Below, piece by piece: positions 45,726 through 58,203 of a stretch of DNA of 64,000 nucleotides. A program made the position numbers and the translations under genes. The notes beneath the pieces are model-generated. The model did no database searches, was not told the DNA's origin, and was given only the letters and a program-made list of their open reading frames with translations. The DNA is from Aeromonas bivalvium (GTDB lineage Bacteria; Pseudomonadota; Gammaproteobacteria; Enterobacterales; Aeromonadaceae), in contig NZ_CDBT01000044.1 in NCBI RefSeq assembly GCF_000819765.1, positions 3,565 through 67,564 of the forward strand, written 5' to 3'. Each line of letters starts with the position of its first letter. The first letter of the stretch is position 1.

Positions 45726-47477
45726 TCAGGCCCGCTTCTCCTCCAGCCAGGCCCCCTGGCTCTGCATCTCGAACAGCTGGGCGTAATGCCCCTGCTCGGC
45801 CATCAGGCCCTGGTGCGAGCCCCGTTCGATCACCTGGCCGCGGGAGAGCAGCAGGATCTCGTCCGCATCGACGATGGTGGAGAGGCGGTGGGCAATGGCG
45901 ATGGTGGTGCGGCCGCGACGCGCCGCCGAGAGCGCCTGGGAGAGGGCGAGCTCGGTCTGGGAGTCCACGCTCGCGGTCGCCTCGTCCAGGATGAGGATGC
46001 GGGGATCCCCCACCAGGGCGCGGGCAAACGAAAGCAGCTGGCGCTGGCCGGCGGAGAGGTTCTTGCCCCCCTCCTCCATCAGGGTATCCAGGCCATCGGG
46101 CAGGGAGCGTACAAACCGGGCCAGCTGCACCTCGTCGAGCGCCTGCCAGAGCTGGGCATCCATGATGCCCTCGCGTCCCAGGCGCAGGTTTTCCGCCAAG
46201 GTCCCGACGAAGATGAAGGGATCCTGCTGCACCAGACCTATGCTGCGGCGCACCGCGCTCAAGGAGAGGGTCGAGAGGGGGCGCTCATCGAAGCGTATCT
46301 CGCCGCCATCGATGGGATAGAACCCCATCAGCAGACTGATGATGGTGGATTTGCCGCTGCCGGTATGGCCCACCAGGGCCAGCATCTGGCCGGGTGCCAC
46401 GTCGAAGCTCACCCCTTGCAGCACCGGCTGCTCCCCGTCGTAGGAGAAGTTCACTCCCTGGAAGCTGACCCGGCCGGCCAGCTCGGCACTGGCGCCCCGG
46501 GTGCTCTCGCGCGCCTCGTCTTGCAGGGCGAACACCCGCTCCCCCGCCACCATGGCCTGCTGCAACTGGTTGAGCTGGTTGGTCATCTCGATGAGGGGCT
46601 CTATCATGCGCCCCAGGTAGCTGATGAAGGCGTAGAGCACCCCCACCTGGATGGCGCCGCCCGTGCTCAGCCCCTCGTGGGCGAACAGGGCGAGCAGGCC
46701 GATGAGCACCATCATGTAGAAGAGATCGATGAGGGGGCGCAGCAGTATGCCGTTGATCTTCAGGCTCTTGAGCCGGGCGCGCCAGTGCTGCTGGTTCACC
46801 TCGGCAAAGGCATTGGCGAAGCGCACCTCCTGCACCATGGCCTGGATCACCGGCATCCCCTGCAGGGATTCGTTGAGCCGGCTGTTGATGTCCGAGAGCA
46901 GGCTGCGGGTCTCCCGCACCACGGGCACGCTCAGCTTCTGGTAGAGCCACATCACGGCGCCCACCGCCGGGATCAGGGCGGCGCACACCAGCATCAGCCG
47001 CACATCCAGCAGCGCCATGGAGACGAGGATGCCGCACAAGAGCACCAGCTTTTGCACCAGGAGCCCTATCACCTGGACATAGAGGTTCATGATCGCCTCT
47101 GTGTCGTTGGTGATGCGAGAGATGAGGGAACCCGAGCGATGCTGGTCGAAATAGCGGGCGGGCAGCCGGATGGCGGTGGCGAACACCTGCTCGCGCAGGC
47201 GCTGCACCACCGCCTGGGCGATGCGGTTGAAACGCAGGGATTGCAGGTAGAAACCGGTGGCAGAGAGCACCTGTAACCCCAGATAACCGGCGGCCAGGGC
47301 GGCGATCACCGGCCAGTCCAGGTGGCGCGGCGCCAGATAGTCATCGATGAAGAGCTTGATGAGCAGGGGACCCGCCACCTCGGCCCCTGTGGCCAGCAGC
47401 AGGCAGACCCCGGCCTGCACCAGCCAGACCGGGTAGTCGGCACAATAGGCAAGCAGTCGTTTGATAGTCGGGTTCAC
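45726..47477 (-). CDS. mdlB: ABC transporter MdlB (SmdB-type half-transporter)
   Basis: A 583-residue ABC exporter half: six helices in residues 15-310, then an ATPase with Walker A GHTGSGKST, signature LSAGQRQLLSFARAL and Walker B ILILDEATASVD. It pairs with MdlA in a heterodimer of the multidrug/lipid exporter family. It starts with GTG at 47477. Its first codons (V/M-N-P-T-I-K-R) are repeated twice in the upstream 80-bp tandem repeats. Confidence 0.93.
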   Translation of the reverse strand: MNPTIKRLLAYCADYPVWLVQAGVCLLLATGAEVAGPLLIKLFIDDYLAPRHLDWPVIAALAAGYLGLQVLSATGFYLQSLRFNRIAQAVVQRLREQVFATAIRLPARYFDQHRSGSLISRITNDTEAIMNLYVQVIGLLVQKLVLLCGILVSMALLDVRLMLVCAALIPAVGAVMWLYQKLSVPVVRETRSLLSDINSRLNESLQGMPVIQAMVQEVRFANAFAEVNQQHWRARLKSLKINGILLRPLIDLFYMMVLIGLLALFAHEGLSTGGAIQVGVLYAFISYLGRMIEPLIEMTNQLNQLQQAMVAGERVFALQDEARESTRGASAELAGRVSFQGVNFSYDGEQPVLQGVSFDVAPGQMLALVGHTGSGKSTIISLLMGFYPIDGGEIRFDERPLSTLSLSAVRRSIGLVQQDPFIFVGTLAENLRLGREGIMDAQLWQALDEVQLARFVRSLPDGLDTLMEEGGKNLSAGQRQLLSFARALVGDPRILILDEATASVDSQTELALSQALSAARRGRTTIAIAHRLSTIVDADEILLLSRGQVIERGSHQGLMAEQGHYAQLFEMQSQGAWLEEKRA

Positions 47478-47557
47478 AGACTCACCTCACTGCCCGTTTC
47501 ACTCAGAGGCAAGGCGCACAACAGGCCACCCCATAACCGTTTGATAGTCGGGTTCAC
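47474..47557 (-). CDS. 27-codon coupled mini-ORF b
   Basis: GTG at 47557 to TGA at 47474. It begins like MdlB (M-N-P-T-I-K-R) and then diverges as LWGGLLCALPLSETGSEVSL. Its stop overlaps the mdlB start (GTGA). A GAGGTGA precedes its successor. It may be only a slippage by-product, but it is open and coupled in frame on both sides. Confidence 0.5.
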   Translation of the reverse strand: MNPTIKRLWGGLLCALPLSETGSEVSL

Positions 47558-47637
47558 AGAGTCACCTCATTGCCTGTTTCACTCAGAGGCAAGGAGCACA
47601 GCAGGCCACCCCATAACCGTTTGAACGTCGGGTTCAC
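47554..47637 (-). CDS. 27-codon coupled mini-ORF a
   Basis: GTG at 47637 to TGA at 47554. It begins M-N-P-T-F-K-R and continues LWGGLLCSLPLSETGNEVTL. The start overlaps the mdlA stop (CTGTGAACC), downstream of GGAGGAG, and the stop overlaps the start of mini-ORF b. It may have no function as a peptide. Confidence 0.5.
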   Translation of the reverse strand: MNPTFKRLWGGLLCSLPLSETGNEVTL

Positions 47638-49370
47638 AGGCTCTCCTCCACGTCTTGTTCCAGGCGCTGGTAACGGACCATGTCCGCATACCAGCCCTGG
47701 TGAGCCATCAGGGTCTGATGATTGCCCCGCTCGGCGATCCGCCCCTGGGCCAGCACCAGGATCTCGTCGGCCTGCTCTACCGCCGTCATGCGGTGGCTCA
47801 CCAGGATCAGGGTCCGTCTGTGCCCCTTGAGCGCCAGCAGTATCTGCTGCTCGGTATGGGCATCCACGGCGGAGAGAGCATCGTCAAGCACCAGTATGGG
47901 AGCCCCCAGCAGCAGGGCCCGGGCGATGGCGATCCGCTGTTTCTGGCCGCCGGAGAGGGTCACTCCCTTCTCCCCCACCTCGGTCTCATACCCCTTGGGG
48001 AAACGAACGATGTCATCGTGCACGCAGGCGATGCGGGCCACCCGCTCTATCTCCTGCTGGCTCGCCTGCGGACTGCCCAGGGCGATGTTGGCGGCGATGG
48101 AGGTGGAAAACAGAAACGGCTCCTGGGGCACGTAGGCGAACTGACGCCTGAGATCTCCGAGGGCCAGGGTCTCGATGGCCTGCTCCCCCATCCAGATACC
48201 CCCTGTCCCCGGATTGGCCAGGCGCATCAGCAGCTTGAGCAGGCTGCTCTTGCCGGCGCCGGTGCGCCCCACTATGCCGAGCATGGCCCCCTTGGCCAGG
48301 GTGAAGTCGATCTCCGCCAGCAGGGTGCGCCCCTGCTGGCCATAGCCCAGCCCCTGCACCCGCAGCGGCAAGGGGGTGACGAGGGGGGCGGGAGCCTCGG
48401 GTTCACGGATCTCGCCGTGTTCGCCGAGCAGGTGCTCGATGCGCGAATAGGCGGCGCTGCCCCGCTCTATGATGTTGAACAGCCAGGCGATGGCGAACAT
48501 GGGCCAGATGAGCTGGCCCAGATACATGGTGAAGCTGGTGAGCTGCCCCAGGGTCAGCTCATCCTGGAGCACCAGGGCGCTGCCGCCGGCCACCGCCAGG
48601 AAGTAGGAGCAGCCGATGCACAGGTAAATCACGGGGTCGAACTTGGCATCGATGCGAGCCACCGCCATGTTGCGCTCCCCCGCCTCCCGGGTCAGGGCGG
48701 CAAAACCCTGATCTTCCAGGGACTCCACCGCATAGGACTTGAGCACCCGCACCCCGGAGAGGGCCTCCTGGGTCTTGTTGTTGAGGCGGGAGAAGGCCCC
48801 CTGGGCCGCCTTGAACGCCTTGTAGATCTGCTTGCCGAAGCGGTTCATGAAGTAGGCCATCACCGGCAGGGGCAGCAGGGAGAGCAGGGTCAGCTGCCAG
48901 GAGTACTGGCTGCACATGATGGTGAGCACCAGGGCCCCCACCATGATGGAGTCCACCAGGGTCAGCACCCCTTCCCCCGCCGTCATCTCCACCGCCTGGA
49001 TGTCGTTGGTGGCGTGGGCCATCAGATCCCCGGTGCGATGGCGCTGGTAAAAATCCGGACTCATGCGGGTGAAGTGGGTGAACAGGCGGTTGCGCAACAC
49101 ATAGGCGAGCCGGTAGGAGGCCCCAAACAGCATGACCCGCCAGACGTAGCGCAGCAGATAGATGGTGATGCCAAGGGCGAGCAGGCCGAGCAGATACGTG
49201 GTCAGGCTGGCCTGATCGAGCCGGCCGCTGCCGATGCCATCGACCACCCAGCCCACGATTTTCGGGGGGATGGCCGTCAGCACGGCCACCAGCGCCAGCA
49301 GGGAGATGGCGATGAGATAACGCCGCCACTGCTCCTTGAAAAACCAACCCAGACGAAGAAATACGCTCAC
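47634..49370 (-). CDS. mdlA: ABC transporter MdlA (SmdA-type half-transporter)
   Basis: A 578-residue ABC exporter half: helices to about residue 310, Walker A GRTGAGKSS, signature LSGGQKQRIAIARAL and Walker B ILVLDDALSAVD, where the catalytic glutamate is replaced by Asp. This is typical of one partner in heterodimeric exporters. GTG at 49370 follows AGGATCTTGC; the frame open to 49859 has no homology. It is the first gene of the operon. Confidence 0.93.
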   Translation of the reverse strand: MSVFLRLGWFFKEQWRRYLIAISLLALVAVLTAIPPKIVGWVVDGIGSGRLDQASLTTYLLGLLALGITIYLLRYVWRVMLFGASYRLAYVLRNRLFTHFTRMSPDFYQRHRTGDLMAHATNDIQAVEMTAGEGVLTLVDSIMVGALVLTIMCSQYSWQLTLLSLLPLPVMAYFMNRFGKQIYKAFKAAQGAFSRLNNKTQEALSGVRVLKSYAVESLEDQGFAALTREAGERNMAVARIDAKFDPVIYLCIGCSYFLAVAGGSALVLQDELTLGQLTSFTMYLGQLIWPMFAIAWLFNIIERGSAAYSRIEHLLGEHGEIREPEAPAPLVTPLPLRVQGLGYGQQGRTLLAEIDFTLAKGAMLGIVGRTGAGKSSLLKLLMRLANPGTGGIWMGEQAIETLALGDLRRQFAYVPQEPFLFSTSIAANIALGSPQASQQEIERVARIACVHDDIVRFPKGYETEVGEKGVTLSGGQKQRIAIARALLLGAPILVLDDALSAVDAHTEQQILLALKGHRRTLILVSHRMTAVEQADEILVLAQGRIAERGNHQTLMAHQGWYADMVRYQRLEQDVEESL

Positions 49371-49535
49371 GCAAGATCCTTGATGATGAAGGCGGTGCCA
49401 CAGGCAAGGGCCCGCTCGACGGGCAGAAAAGGTGCCCGAACGGGCATGGTCACAGCGCCAGCATGATAGCGCGAAGTGGTGACCATGAGAATAATTGCCA
49501 TTTGATGTCCCCCTGCAACCGTCTCCAGATGAAAA
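49371..49535. other. Upstream region of mdlA
   Basis: No gene. A weak Fur-like stretch, GAGAATAATTGCCATTTGA, occurs at 49485-49503. The match is too poor to call. Confidence 0.3.
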
Positions 49536-49537
49536 CA

Positions 49538-49563
49538 GGGAGGGGCCTGTCGGCCCCTCCCTG
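49538..49563 (-). terminator. Terminator of the hybrid histidine kinase gene
   Basis: GGGAGGGGCC / GGCCCCTCCC stem around TGTC, followed on the minus strand by TGTTTTC. Confidence 0.85.
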
Positions 49564-49576
49564 GCATTGACTGCCA

Positions 49577-52366
<2,790 letters not shown>

Positions 52367-52499
52367 CCCGTTTTCACTCCCATCTATGACGTACTCCCGC
52401 AAGACCCAAGGTATCAAGGTGCGCCCATGTTAGCGCCAGCGAGCCCTGAAAGTGAAATGGATGTGATAAATCAACGCATAACCGATGAAAGAGCGCCCA

Positions 52500-52937
52500 A
52501 TGACCCTTATCACCACCTATTGTAGCCAGTGCCTGACCCGCAATCGGCTGCCCAGTGAGAAATTGCAGGCCGACGCCAAATGCGGCCGTTGTGGCCAGGC
52601 CCTGTTCGCCATTACCCCCGTAGAGGGCGATGCGGCCCGGTTCGAGCGCCTGATCCAGTCCGATCTACCGGTGGTGGTCGACTGCTGGGCCAGCTGGTGC
52701 GGCCCCTGCCAGCAGTTCGCCCCCATCTTTGCCGAGGTGGCCCGGGAACTCGAGCCTGGTGTGCGCTTCATCAAGCTCGATACCGAGCAGGCCCCCGAGA
52801 TCGCCGCCCGTTACGGCATCCGCAGCATCCCGACCCTGCTGCTGTTTCGCCGTGGTGAGCTTGTCGCCCGCCAATCCGGGTCCCTGCCCAAGATGGTATT
52901 CAGGCAGTGGTTGGCCCAGCATGGCGCGCCGAGTTGA
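52500..52937 (+). CDS. trxC: Thioredoxin 2 (TrxC)
   Basis: A 145-residue thioredoxin. The zinc-type cysteines C8-x2-C11 and C28-x2-C31 precede the active site WCGPC at 66-70. It is an oxidative-stress thioredoxin of the cytoplasm. It starts at the second ATG, 52500. Confidence 0.95.
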   Translation: MTLITTYCSQCLTRNRLPSEKLQADAKCGRCGQALFAITPVEGDAARFERLIQSDLPVVVDCWASWCGPCQQFAPIFAEVARELEPGVRFIKLDTEQAPEIAARYGIRSIPTLLLFRRGELVARQSGSLPKMVFRQWLAQHGAPS

Positions 52938-53091
52938 TAACAGCTTGTTTCATAAATGTTTCATTTTGGTGAGGGAGGCAAACAGCTCTGTGAGCCTCCC
53001 CAAAATTTGCGGATCTGCCCCTGTTTGAAACGCCATAACAGTCGTAACCTCGGCAACACAACAACAACCATAAATTAACCGAGACTACCCT

Positions 53092-54492
53092 ATGCAACCC
53101 AATGTCGTCCCCGAGATCACCCCCGGGCACTCCCCCTCGCCACGCTGGTTCGATATCAAATCCGGCATCGTCATCGCCAACATAGTGCTGCTGGCAGCCA
53201 TGCTCGCCTGGCTCCCGTTCGATCCCATGGTCAACAAGGGGCTCGGCATCCTGGTCTTCATCGCCATTCTCTGGCTGACCGAGGCGCTCCATGTCACCGT
53301 CACGGCCCTGCTCATCCCCCTGCTCGCCACCCTGCTCGGGGTGTTTGACATGGCCAAGTCCCTCACCGATTTTGCCAACCCCATCCTCTTCCTCTTCTTC
53401 GGCGGGTTTGCCCTGGCCGCCGCCCTCTCCAAGCAGGGGCTGGATCGGCTGATGGCCGCCAAGGTGATGCAGCTGGCCAGAGGTCATCTGATCTGGGGCG
53501 CCATCTTGCTGTTCACCATCACGGCGGCCATGTCCATGTGGATCAGCAACACGGCCACCGCCGCCATGATGCTGCCCCTGGGCATAGGTCTGCTGGCCCA
53601 GCTCGACAGCCAGCGGGATCGCCGCACCTTCGTGTTCGTGCTGCTGGGCATCGCCTACAGCGCCAGCATCGGCGGCATAGGTACCCTGGTCGGCAGCCCG
53701 CCCAATGCCATCGCCGCCGCCCAGATGGGGATCAGCTTCACCGACTGGATGAAGTTCGGCATGCCAGTGGTGCTGATCCTGATGCCCTGCGGCATCGCCC
53801 TGCTCTATCTGGTCACCCGTCCCGACTTGAGCCACAGGGTCGAGAGCCAGCATGTCACCATTCACTGGAGCCGGGATCGCAAGGCCACCCTGGTCATCTT
53901 CCTGGTCACCGTCGTGCTCTGGATAGGCTCCCAGCCCATCTCCAAGGCCCTCGGCGGCATTCCCCAGTTCGACAGCCTGATCGCCATCGGCGCCATCATC
54001 GCCATCGCCATCAGCCGGGTCGCCAGCTGGGATGACATCAACCAGAACACAGACTGGGGCGTGCTGATGCTGTTCGGGGGTGGCCTGACCTTGAGCGCCA
54101 TTCTCAAGGCGACGGGCACCAGCGCCTTCCTGGCCGAGCACCTCTCCGCCGTGCTGGCCAATGCCAACCTCTTCATCATGCTGCTGATCCTCGCCGCCTT
54201 CGTGGTGTTCCTGACCGAGCTGGTCTCCAACACCGCCACCGCCGCCCTGCTGATCCCGCTGTTTGCCGGGGTGGCCGAGGCACTGGGGGTCTCTCCCGTG
54301 GTGATGTCGGTGCTGATCGCCATCGGCGCCTCCTGCGCCTTCATGCTGCCGGTCGCCACCCCGCCCAACGCCATCGTCTTCGCCAGCGGCCATATCCAGC
54401 AGCGGGAGATGATGCGCGCCGGCCTGGCCCTGAACCTGGTGTTCACCCTGCTGCTGGCCATCCTGGCCTTCTTCGTCGGTGACATCCTCTGA
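53092..54492 (+). CDS. SLC13/DASS family sodium:dicarboxylate-type symporter
   Basis: A 466-residue protein with about 11 helices. It contains two SNT motifs of the sodium/substrate sites (SNTATAAMMLPLG and SNTATAALLIPLF), and the conserved VGSPPNAIAA and VATPPNAIVF. VcINDY-like members import succinate and similar acids. It is followed by a terminator. Confidence 0.92.
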   Translation: MQPNVVPEITPGHSPSPRWFDIKSGIVIANIVLLAAMLAWLPFDPMVNKGLGILVFIAILWLTEALHVTVTALLIPLLATLLGVFDMAKSLTDFANPILFLFFGGFALAAALSKQGLDRLMAAKVMQLARGHLIWGAILLFTITAAMSMWISNTATAAMMLPLGIGLLAQLDSQRDRRTFVFVLLGIAYSASIGGIGTLVGSPPNAIAAAQMGISFTDWMKFGMPVVLILMPCGIALLYLVTRPDLSHRVESQHVTIHWSRDRKATLVIFLVTVVLWIGSQPISKALGGIPQFDSLIAIGAIIAIAISRVASWDDINQNTDWGVLMLFGGGLTLSAILKATGTSAFLAEHLSAVLANANLFIMLLILAAFVVFLTELVSNTATAALLIPLFAGVAEALGVSPVVMSVLIAIGASCAFMLPVATPPNAIVFASGHIQQREMMRAGLALNLVFTLLLAILAFFVGDIL

Positions 54493-54517
54493 GTCGTCGC
54501 CGATCCGGCCCACCCAG

Positions 54518-54543
54518 GCCCCCGCCTCGCGGGGGCTTTTTTT
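54518..54543 (+). terminator. Terminator of the SLC13 gene
   Basis: GCCCCCGC / GCGGGGGC stem followed by T7. Confidence 0.93.
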
Positions 54544-54841
54544 CGCGCGCCGCCAGCCATCCCAGCCGGGATCCTGCACCGGCTGACAGCCGCCAGTCTC
54601 ATCCTGCGCCTTCCAGGACAGGGGGCTCCTCAGGCCCGGTTCCCGGTCGCAGCATACAGCCCAGGCCGCTCCGCCCCCTGCTTCCGGCCAGCCCCCCTCC
54701 ACTGTCGGCTCCCACGCCGCCTGTGGCCTGGATGACATCCCTTTCATCTCTCTGACCTAGTTCCCACACCACCGCACGACCTGGTTCAGCTCGCCCCGCC
54801 CAGGAAGATCCCGACTCGCGCCCTCGCCAGGCGAGAGGCAC

Positions 54842-54866
54842 AAAAAAGCCCCCGGGATGCGGGGGC
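54842..54866 (-). terminator. Terminator of glgP
   Basis: On the minus strand GCCCCCGC-ATC-CCGGGGGC is followed by T6. Confidence 0.9.
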
Positions 54867-54884
54867 CTGCGACATAGGGCGGTA

Positions 54885-57359
54885 TCAAGCCACCTTGCAA
54901 CGCTCGAGCTTCCAGATCCGCTCGACATAATCCTGGATGGAACGGTCCGAGTTGAACTTGCCCATGGTGGCCGAGTTGATGATGGCCTTCCTGGCCCACA
55001 GGGCCGGGTCGCGATACCAGGTGTCCACCAGCTTGTGCGCCTCGGAGTACGACTCGAAGTCCGCCAGGGTCAGGTAGGGATCCCCCCCTTCCAGCAGGGA
55101 GCGCTTGATGGAGGAGAGTTCCCCCGGCTTGCCCGGCGTGAAGTAGTCGGTATCAAACCAGTCCAGCACCGCCTTGAGCTCCGAGTTGCCGTAGTAGAAG
55201 TCATAGGGGTTGTAGCCGCGCGCCTTGAGGGCTTTCACCTCGTCCACGGTCAGCCCGAAGATGGCGCAGTTGTCGGCCCCCGCCTCTTCGGCGATCTCGA
55301 TGTTGGCCCCATCCAGGGTGCCTATGGTAATGGCGCCGTTCAGAGCCAGTTTCATGTTGCCGGTACCCGAGGCCTCGTAGCCTGCGGTGGAGATCTGCTC
55401 GGAGACATCCGCCGCCGGGATCAGTTTCTCCGCCAGGCTCACCCGGTAGTTCGGCATGAACACCACTTTCAGCTTGCCCTGGATGCGGGCGTCGTTGTTG
55501 ACCCGCTCCGCCAGCTTGTTGATGGCGTAGATGATGTCCTTGGCCAGCTTGTAACCGGGCGCCGCCTTGGAGCCGAAGATGAACACCCGCGGGTGCATGT
55601 CATAGTCCGGGTTCGCCAGCAGGCGACGGTAGAGCGCCATGATGTGGATGAGGTTGAGCTGCTGGCGCTTGTACTCGTGCAGACGCTTGATCTGGATATC
55701 GAAGATGGCATTGGCATCCACGTCGATCCCGGTCTCGGCCTTGATCACCTTAACCAGCTTCTCCTTGTTGTGGCGCTTGATGGTCATGAACTGCTGCTGG
55801 AATGCCTTGTCATCGGCAAACTGGGTGACGGCACGCAGCTTGTCCAGTTGCAGCGGCCACTCCTTGCCCACCACCTCGTTGTAGAGGGCGGCCAGCTCGG
55901 GGTTGCAGGCCAGCAGCCAGCGGCGGGGGGTGACCCCGTTGGTGACGTTGCACATCTTCTCGGGCCAGAGGGCGGCAAATTCCGGGAAGAGATCCTCTTT
56001 CACCAGCTTGGAGTGGATCTCGGCCACGCCGTTGACCCTGGAGGAGCCGATGACGCACAGGTTGCCCATGCGCACCTTGCGCACATCCCCTTCTTCGATG
56101 ATGGAGAGCTTGGCCTTGATGGCGTTGTCTCCCGGCCACTTGGGTTCCACCAGATCGCCGAGGAAGCGGGCGTTGATCTCGTAGATGATCTCCAGATGGC
56201 GGGGCAGCACCTTCTCGAACAGGCTGACATTCCACTTCTCCAGCGCTTCCGGCAGCAGGGTGTGGTTGGTGTAGGAGAAGACCTGATAGCAGATGGCCCA
56301 GGCGGCATCCCAGTGCAAGTCTTCCTCGTCCACCAGCACCCGCATCAGCTCGGGGATGGCCACGGTCGGGTGGGTATCGTTGAGCTGGATGGCAATCTGG
56401 GCGGCAAACTTGCCAAAATCGCTGCCGTGGACCCGCTTGTAGCGGCGCATGATGTCCTTGATGGAGCAGGCGCAGAAGAAGTACTGCTGGATCAGGCGCA
56501 GCTCTTTGCCTGCATCCGTCTCGTCATTGGGGTAGAGCACCTTGGAGATGGTCTCGGCCTGGGCCTTCTCGGCCTGGGAGTCGACATAGCCCCCGGCGTT
56601 GAACACGTCCCAGTCGAAGAATTCGGAGGCGCGGGACTCCCACAGCCGCAGTATGTTGACGGTGTGACCGCCAAAACCCACCACGGGGATATCCCAGGGC
56701 ACCCCTTTGATCTTGCGACCGGCATGCCACACCTTCTTGAGGGCGCCGCTCTCGCAGAAACGGGTCTCCACATAGCCATACAGGGGGATCTCCTGCACGG
56801 ACTCGGGACGGCAGATCTCCCAGGGATTGCCATATTCACGCCAGGAGTCCGGACGCTCTATCTGGCGGCCATCCTGGATCTCCTGGCGAAACAGACCGTG
56901 CTCATAGTGCAGGCCATACCCCACCGCCGGGTAGTTCAGGGTCGCCAGGGAGTCGATGAAGCAGGCCGCCAGGCGACCCAGACCACCGTTGCCGAGGGCC
57001 ATGTCCGGCTCCTGCTCGCACAGGTCGGTCAGCTCGATGCCAAGCTCGGCCAACGCCTCTTCGCACAGGGTATAGAGGGAGAGGTTGTGTAGGTTGTTGG
57101 AGGTCAGCCGCCCCATCAGAAACTCGGCAGAGAAATAGTGGATAGCCCGGGTATCCTCGCTGAAGTGGGTCTGCTGGGTACGGGTCAGGCGCTCGTATAC
57201 CTGTTCGTTGACGGCGGCGGCCGTGGCCTTCCACCAGGCCTGGGGCGAGGCCTTCTGCTCGCTGGTACCCAGGGTGGAGCGCAGATGACGCACTATGCTC
57301 GCCTTGAGTTGATCCTTGTTCAGTTGCAGATCCAGCTCTGTCTTCTTCTTGCTAGCCAT
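54885..57359 (-). CDS. glgP: Glycogen/maltodextrin phosphorylase
   Basis: An 824-residue PLP-dependent GT35 phosphorylase that releases glucose-1-phosphate from alpha-1,4-glucans. [29 protein letters not shown] and [14 protein letters not shown] motifs are present; the PLP lysine lies in [15 protein letters not shown] close to residue 670. It may be a MalP or GlgP homolog; no other glg or mal gene is in the window. A long A+T-rich leader precedes it. Confidence 0.93.
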   Translation of the reverse strand: MASKKKTELDLQLNKDQLKASIVRHLRSTLGTSEQKASPQAWWKATAAAVNEQVYERLTRTQQTHFSEDTRAIHYFSAEFLMGRLTSNNLHNLSLYTLCEEALAELGIELTDLCEQEPDMALGNGGLGRLAACFIDSLATLNYPAVGYGLHYEHGLFRQEIQDGRQIERPDSWREYGNPWEICRPESVQEIPLYGYVETRFCESGALKKVWHAGRKIKGVPWDIPVVGFGGHTVNILRLWESRASEFFDWDVFNAGGYVDSQAEKAQAETISKVLYPNDETDAGKELRLIQQYFFCACSIKDIMRRYKRVHGSDFGKFAAQIAIQLNDTHPTVAIPELMRVLVDEEDLHWDAAWAICYQVFSYTNHTLLPEALEKWNVSLFEKVLPRHLEIIYEINARFLGDLVEPKWPGDNAIKAKLSIIEEGDVRKVRMGNLCVIGSSRVNGVAEIHSKLVKEDLFPEFAALWPEKMCNVTNGVTPRRWLLACNPELAALYNEVVGKEWPLQLDKLRAVTQFADDKAFQQQFMTIKRHNKEKLVKVIKAETGIDVDANAIFDIQIKRLHEYKRQQLNLIHIMALYRRLLANPDYDMHPRVFIFGSKAAPGYKLAKDIIYAINKLAERVNNDARIQGKLKVVFMPNYRVSLAEKLIPAADVSEQISTAGYEASGTGNMKLALNGAITIGTLDGANIEIAEEAGADNCAIFGLTVDEVKALKARGYNPYDFYYGNSELKAVLDWFDTDYFTPGKPGELSSIKRSLLEGGDPYLTLADFESYSEAHKLVDTWYRDPALWARKAIINSATMGKFNSDRSIQDYVERIWKLERCKVA

Positions 57360-57769
57360 AACGCTGTTTCCTTCGTTACTTAAATATTTTGATTACCCGC
57401 CAGGGGCCGATTTTTTTAGTTATCTGAGATTGGTATTCCGGCGGGGGAATATTAACTAATGCTGCAAACGTAAAAGTTAACTCACGTCACAGTTTAAGGT
57501 ATGAAAGTGACAGTTTAACAATGAAAACCCTTTCCTGTCACCAGAGAACAAAAACCATAAAAATCAGTCACTTTAAGTTAATCACCGTTATTTACCTTCC
57601 TTGTTACACGGGAATGTGGTTTCACATTGAACCTGCTGAAGGCCTGGCTTGAAAATATCTGAAAATAAACCGAAAAATTGAAATCGTTTTCAAATATCAG
57701 TCATTCACAACGCAACAAAACAGCCGCCCATCGAGCGGCTGCTTTTCATCATCCAGCGTTAAAACAGAC
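57360..57769. other. 410-bp A+T-rich region upstream of glgP
   Basis: No gene. It is A+T-rich, unlike the rest of the window, and holds a direct repeat of ACAGTTTAA (GTCACAGTTTAAGG and GTGACAGTTTAACA, around 57485-57520). This may bind a regulator of glgP. A terminator for the DUF4250 gene lies at 57719-57744. Confidence 0.5.
57719..57744 (-). terminator. Terminator of the second DUF4250 gene
   Basis: On the minus strand, CAGCCGCTCGATGGGCGGCTG folds with a short loop and is followed by TTTTGTT. Confidence 0.8.
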
Positions 57770-57970
57770 TCATAGCTGCCTGGATTTAAACTGATTGCTC
57801 ACCCCATCGTACTGATAACCGATCTGTTCAAGGCGGGTCGCCAGCTGATCCTCGCTCATGTCGTAGTAGGCGAGCAGTTCATCGAGATTGTCACACTCCA
57901 GCCTCAGTTTCTCGTTGACGATTCCGAGCAAGATGTTGGCGTCCAATCGCTGCAAAGTCGTGGCATCCAT
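57770..57970 (-). CDS. DUF4250 protein (66 aa), divergent from sulA
   Basis: A 66-residue protein (MDATTLQRLDANILLGIVNE..., YQYDGVSNQFKSRQL) of the same family as the one at 19943. ATG at 57970 follows AGGAGGAGCC. The gene is transcribed away from sulA, so its promoter shares the region carrying the SOS box. Confidence 0.83.
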   Translation of the reverse strand: MDATTLQRLDANILLGIVNEKLRLECDNLDELLAYYDMSEDQLATRLEQIGYQYDGVSNQFKSRQL

Positions 57971-58135
57971 GACATGGCTCCTCCTGTTAAACCCTGTATA
58001 ACCATGGCCTCCCTGCCGGGTTTTGTCCATTTATCGGGCGACAAGCGTTCGAAGCCATGATGAAGAAACCGGCTAGGTATCAATGAGATGGCGTTTATCT
58101 TGGTTAGCTGCGTCACATTTTTGAGCAAAAACGAC

Positions 58136-58176
58136 TTGTCGAATGCACTGGATAGAACTACTGTATACCCATACAG
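58136..58176 (+). promoter_or_regulatory. sulA promoter with LexA (SOS) box
   Basis: TTGTCG at 58136-58141 and TACTGT at 58159-58164 are 17 bp apart. CTGTATACCCATACAG at 58161-58176 is a canonical LexA box (CTG-N10-CAG) overlapping the -10 element. Confidence 0.88.
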
Positions 58177-58203
58177 CATGGTCATTCATACAGGAAACAG
58201 CAG

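Larger units (their letters stand above)
47460..47640 (-). repeat. 80-bp tandem repeats at the mdlA-mdlB junction
   Basis: Units begin at 47460 and 47540, and a partial third begins at 47620, all with TTTGATAGTC or TTTGAACGTC. Differences between units are few. Each includes the mdlB start region GTGAACCCGAC (minus strand) and a GAGGTGA ribosome-binding sequence. The original junction was probably a direct GTGA overlap of mdlA and mdlB. Confidence 0.93.
54493..54884. other. 392-bp convergent gap with two terminators
   Basis: No gene with coding character. It holds the SLC13 terminator (54518-54543) and that of glgP (54842-54866). The sequence between is G+C-rich and shows nothing identifiable. 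Confidence 0.6.

Noticed and set aside
49485-49503. Fur box upstream of mdlA
   Set aside because: GAGAATAATTGCCATTTGA matches the Fur consensus poorly, and no iron gene is nearby.
55035-57092. 685-codon plus-strand frame opposite glgP
   Set aside because: Antisense shadow of glycogen phosphorylase with Gly/His/Leu-biased composition.
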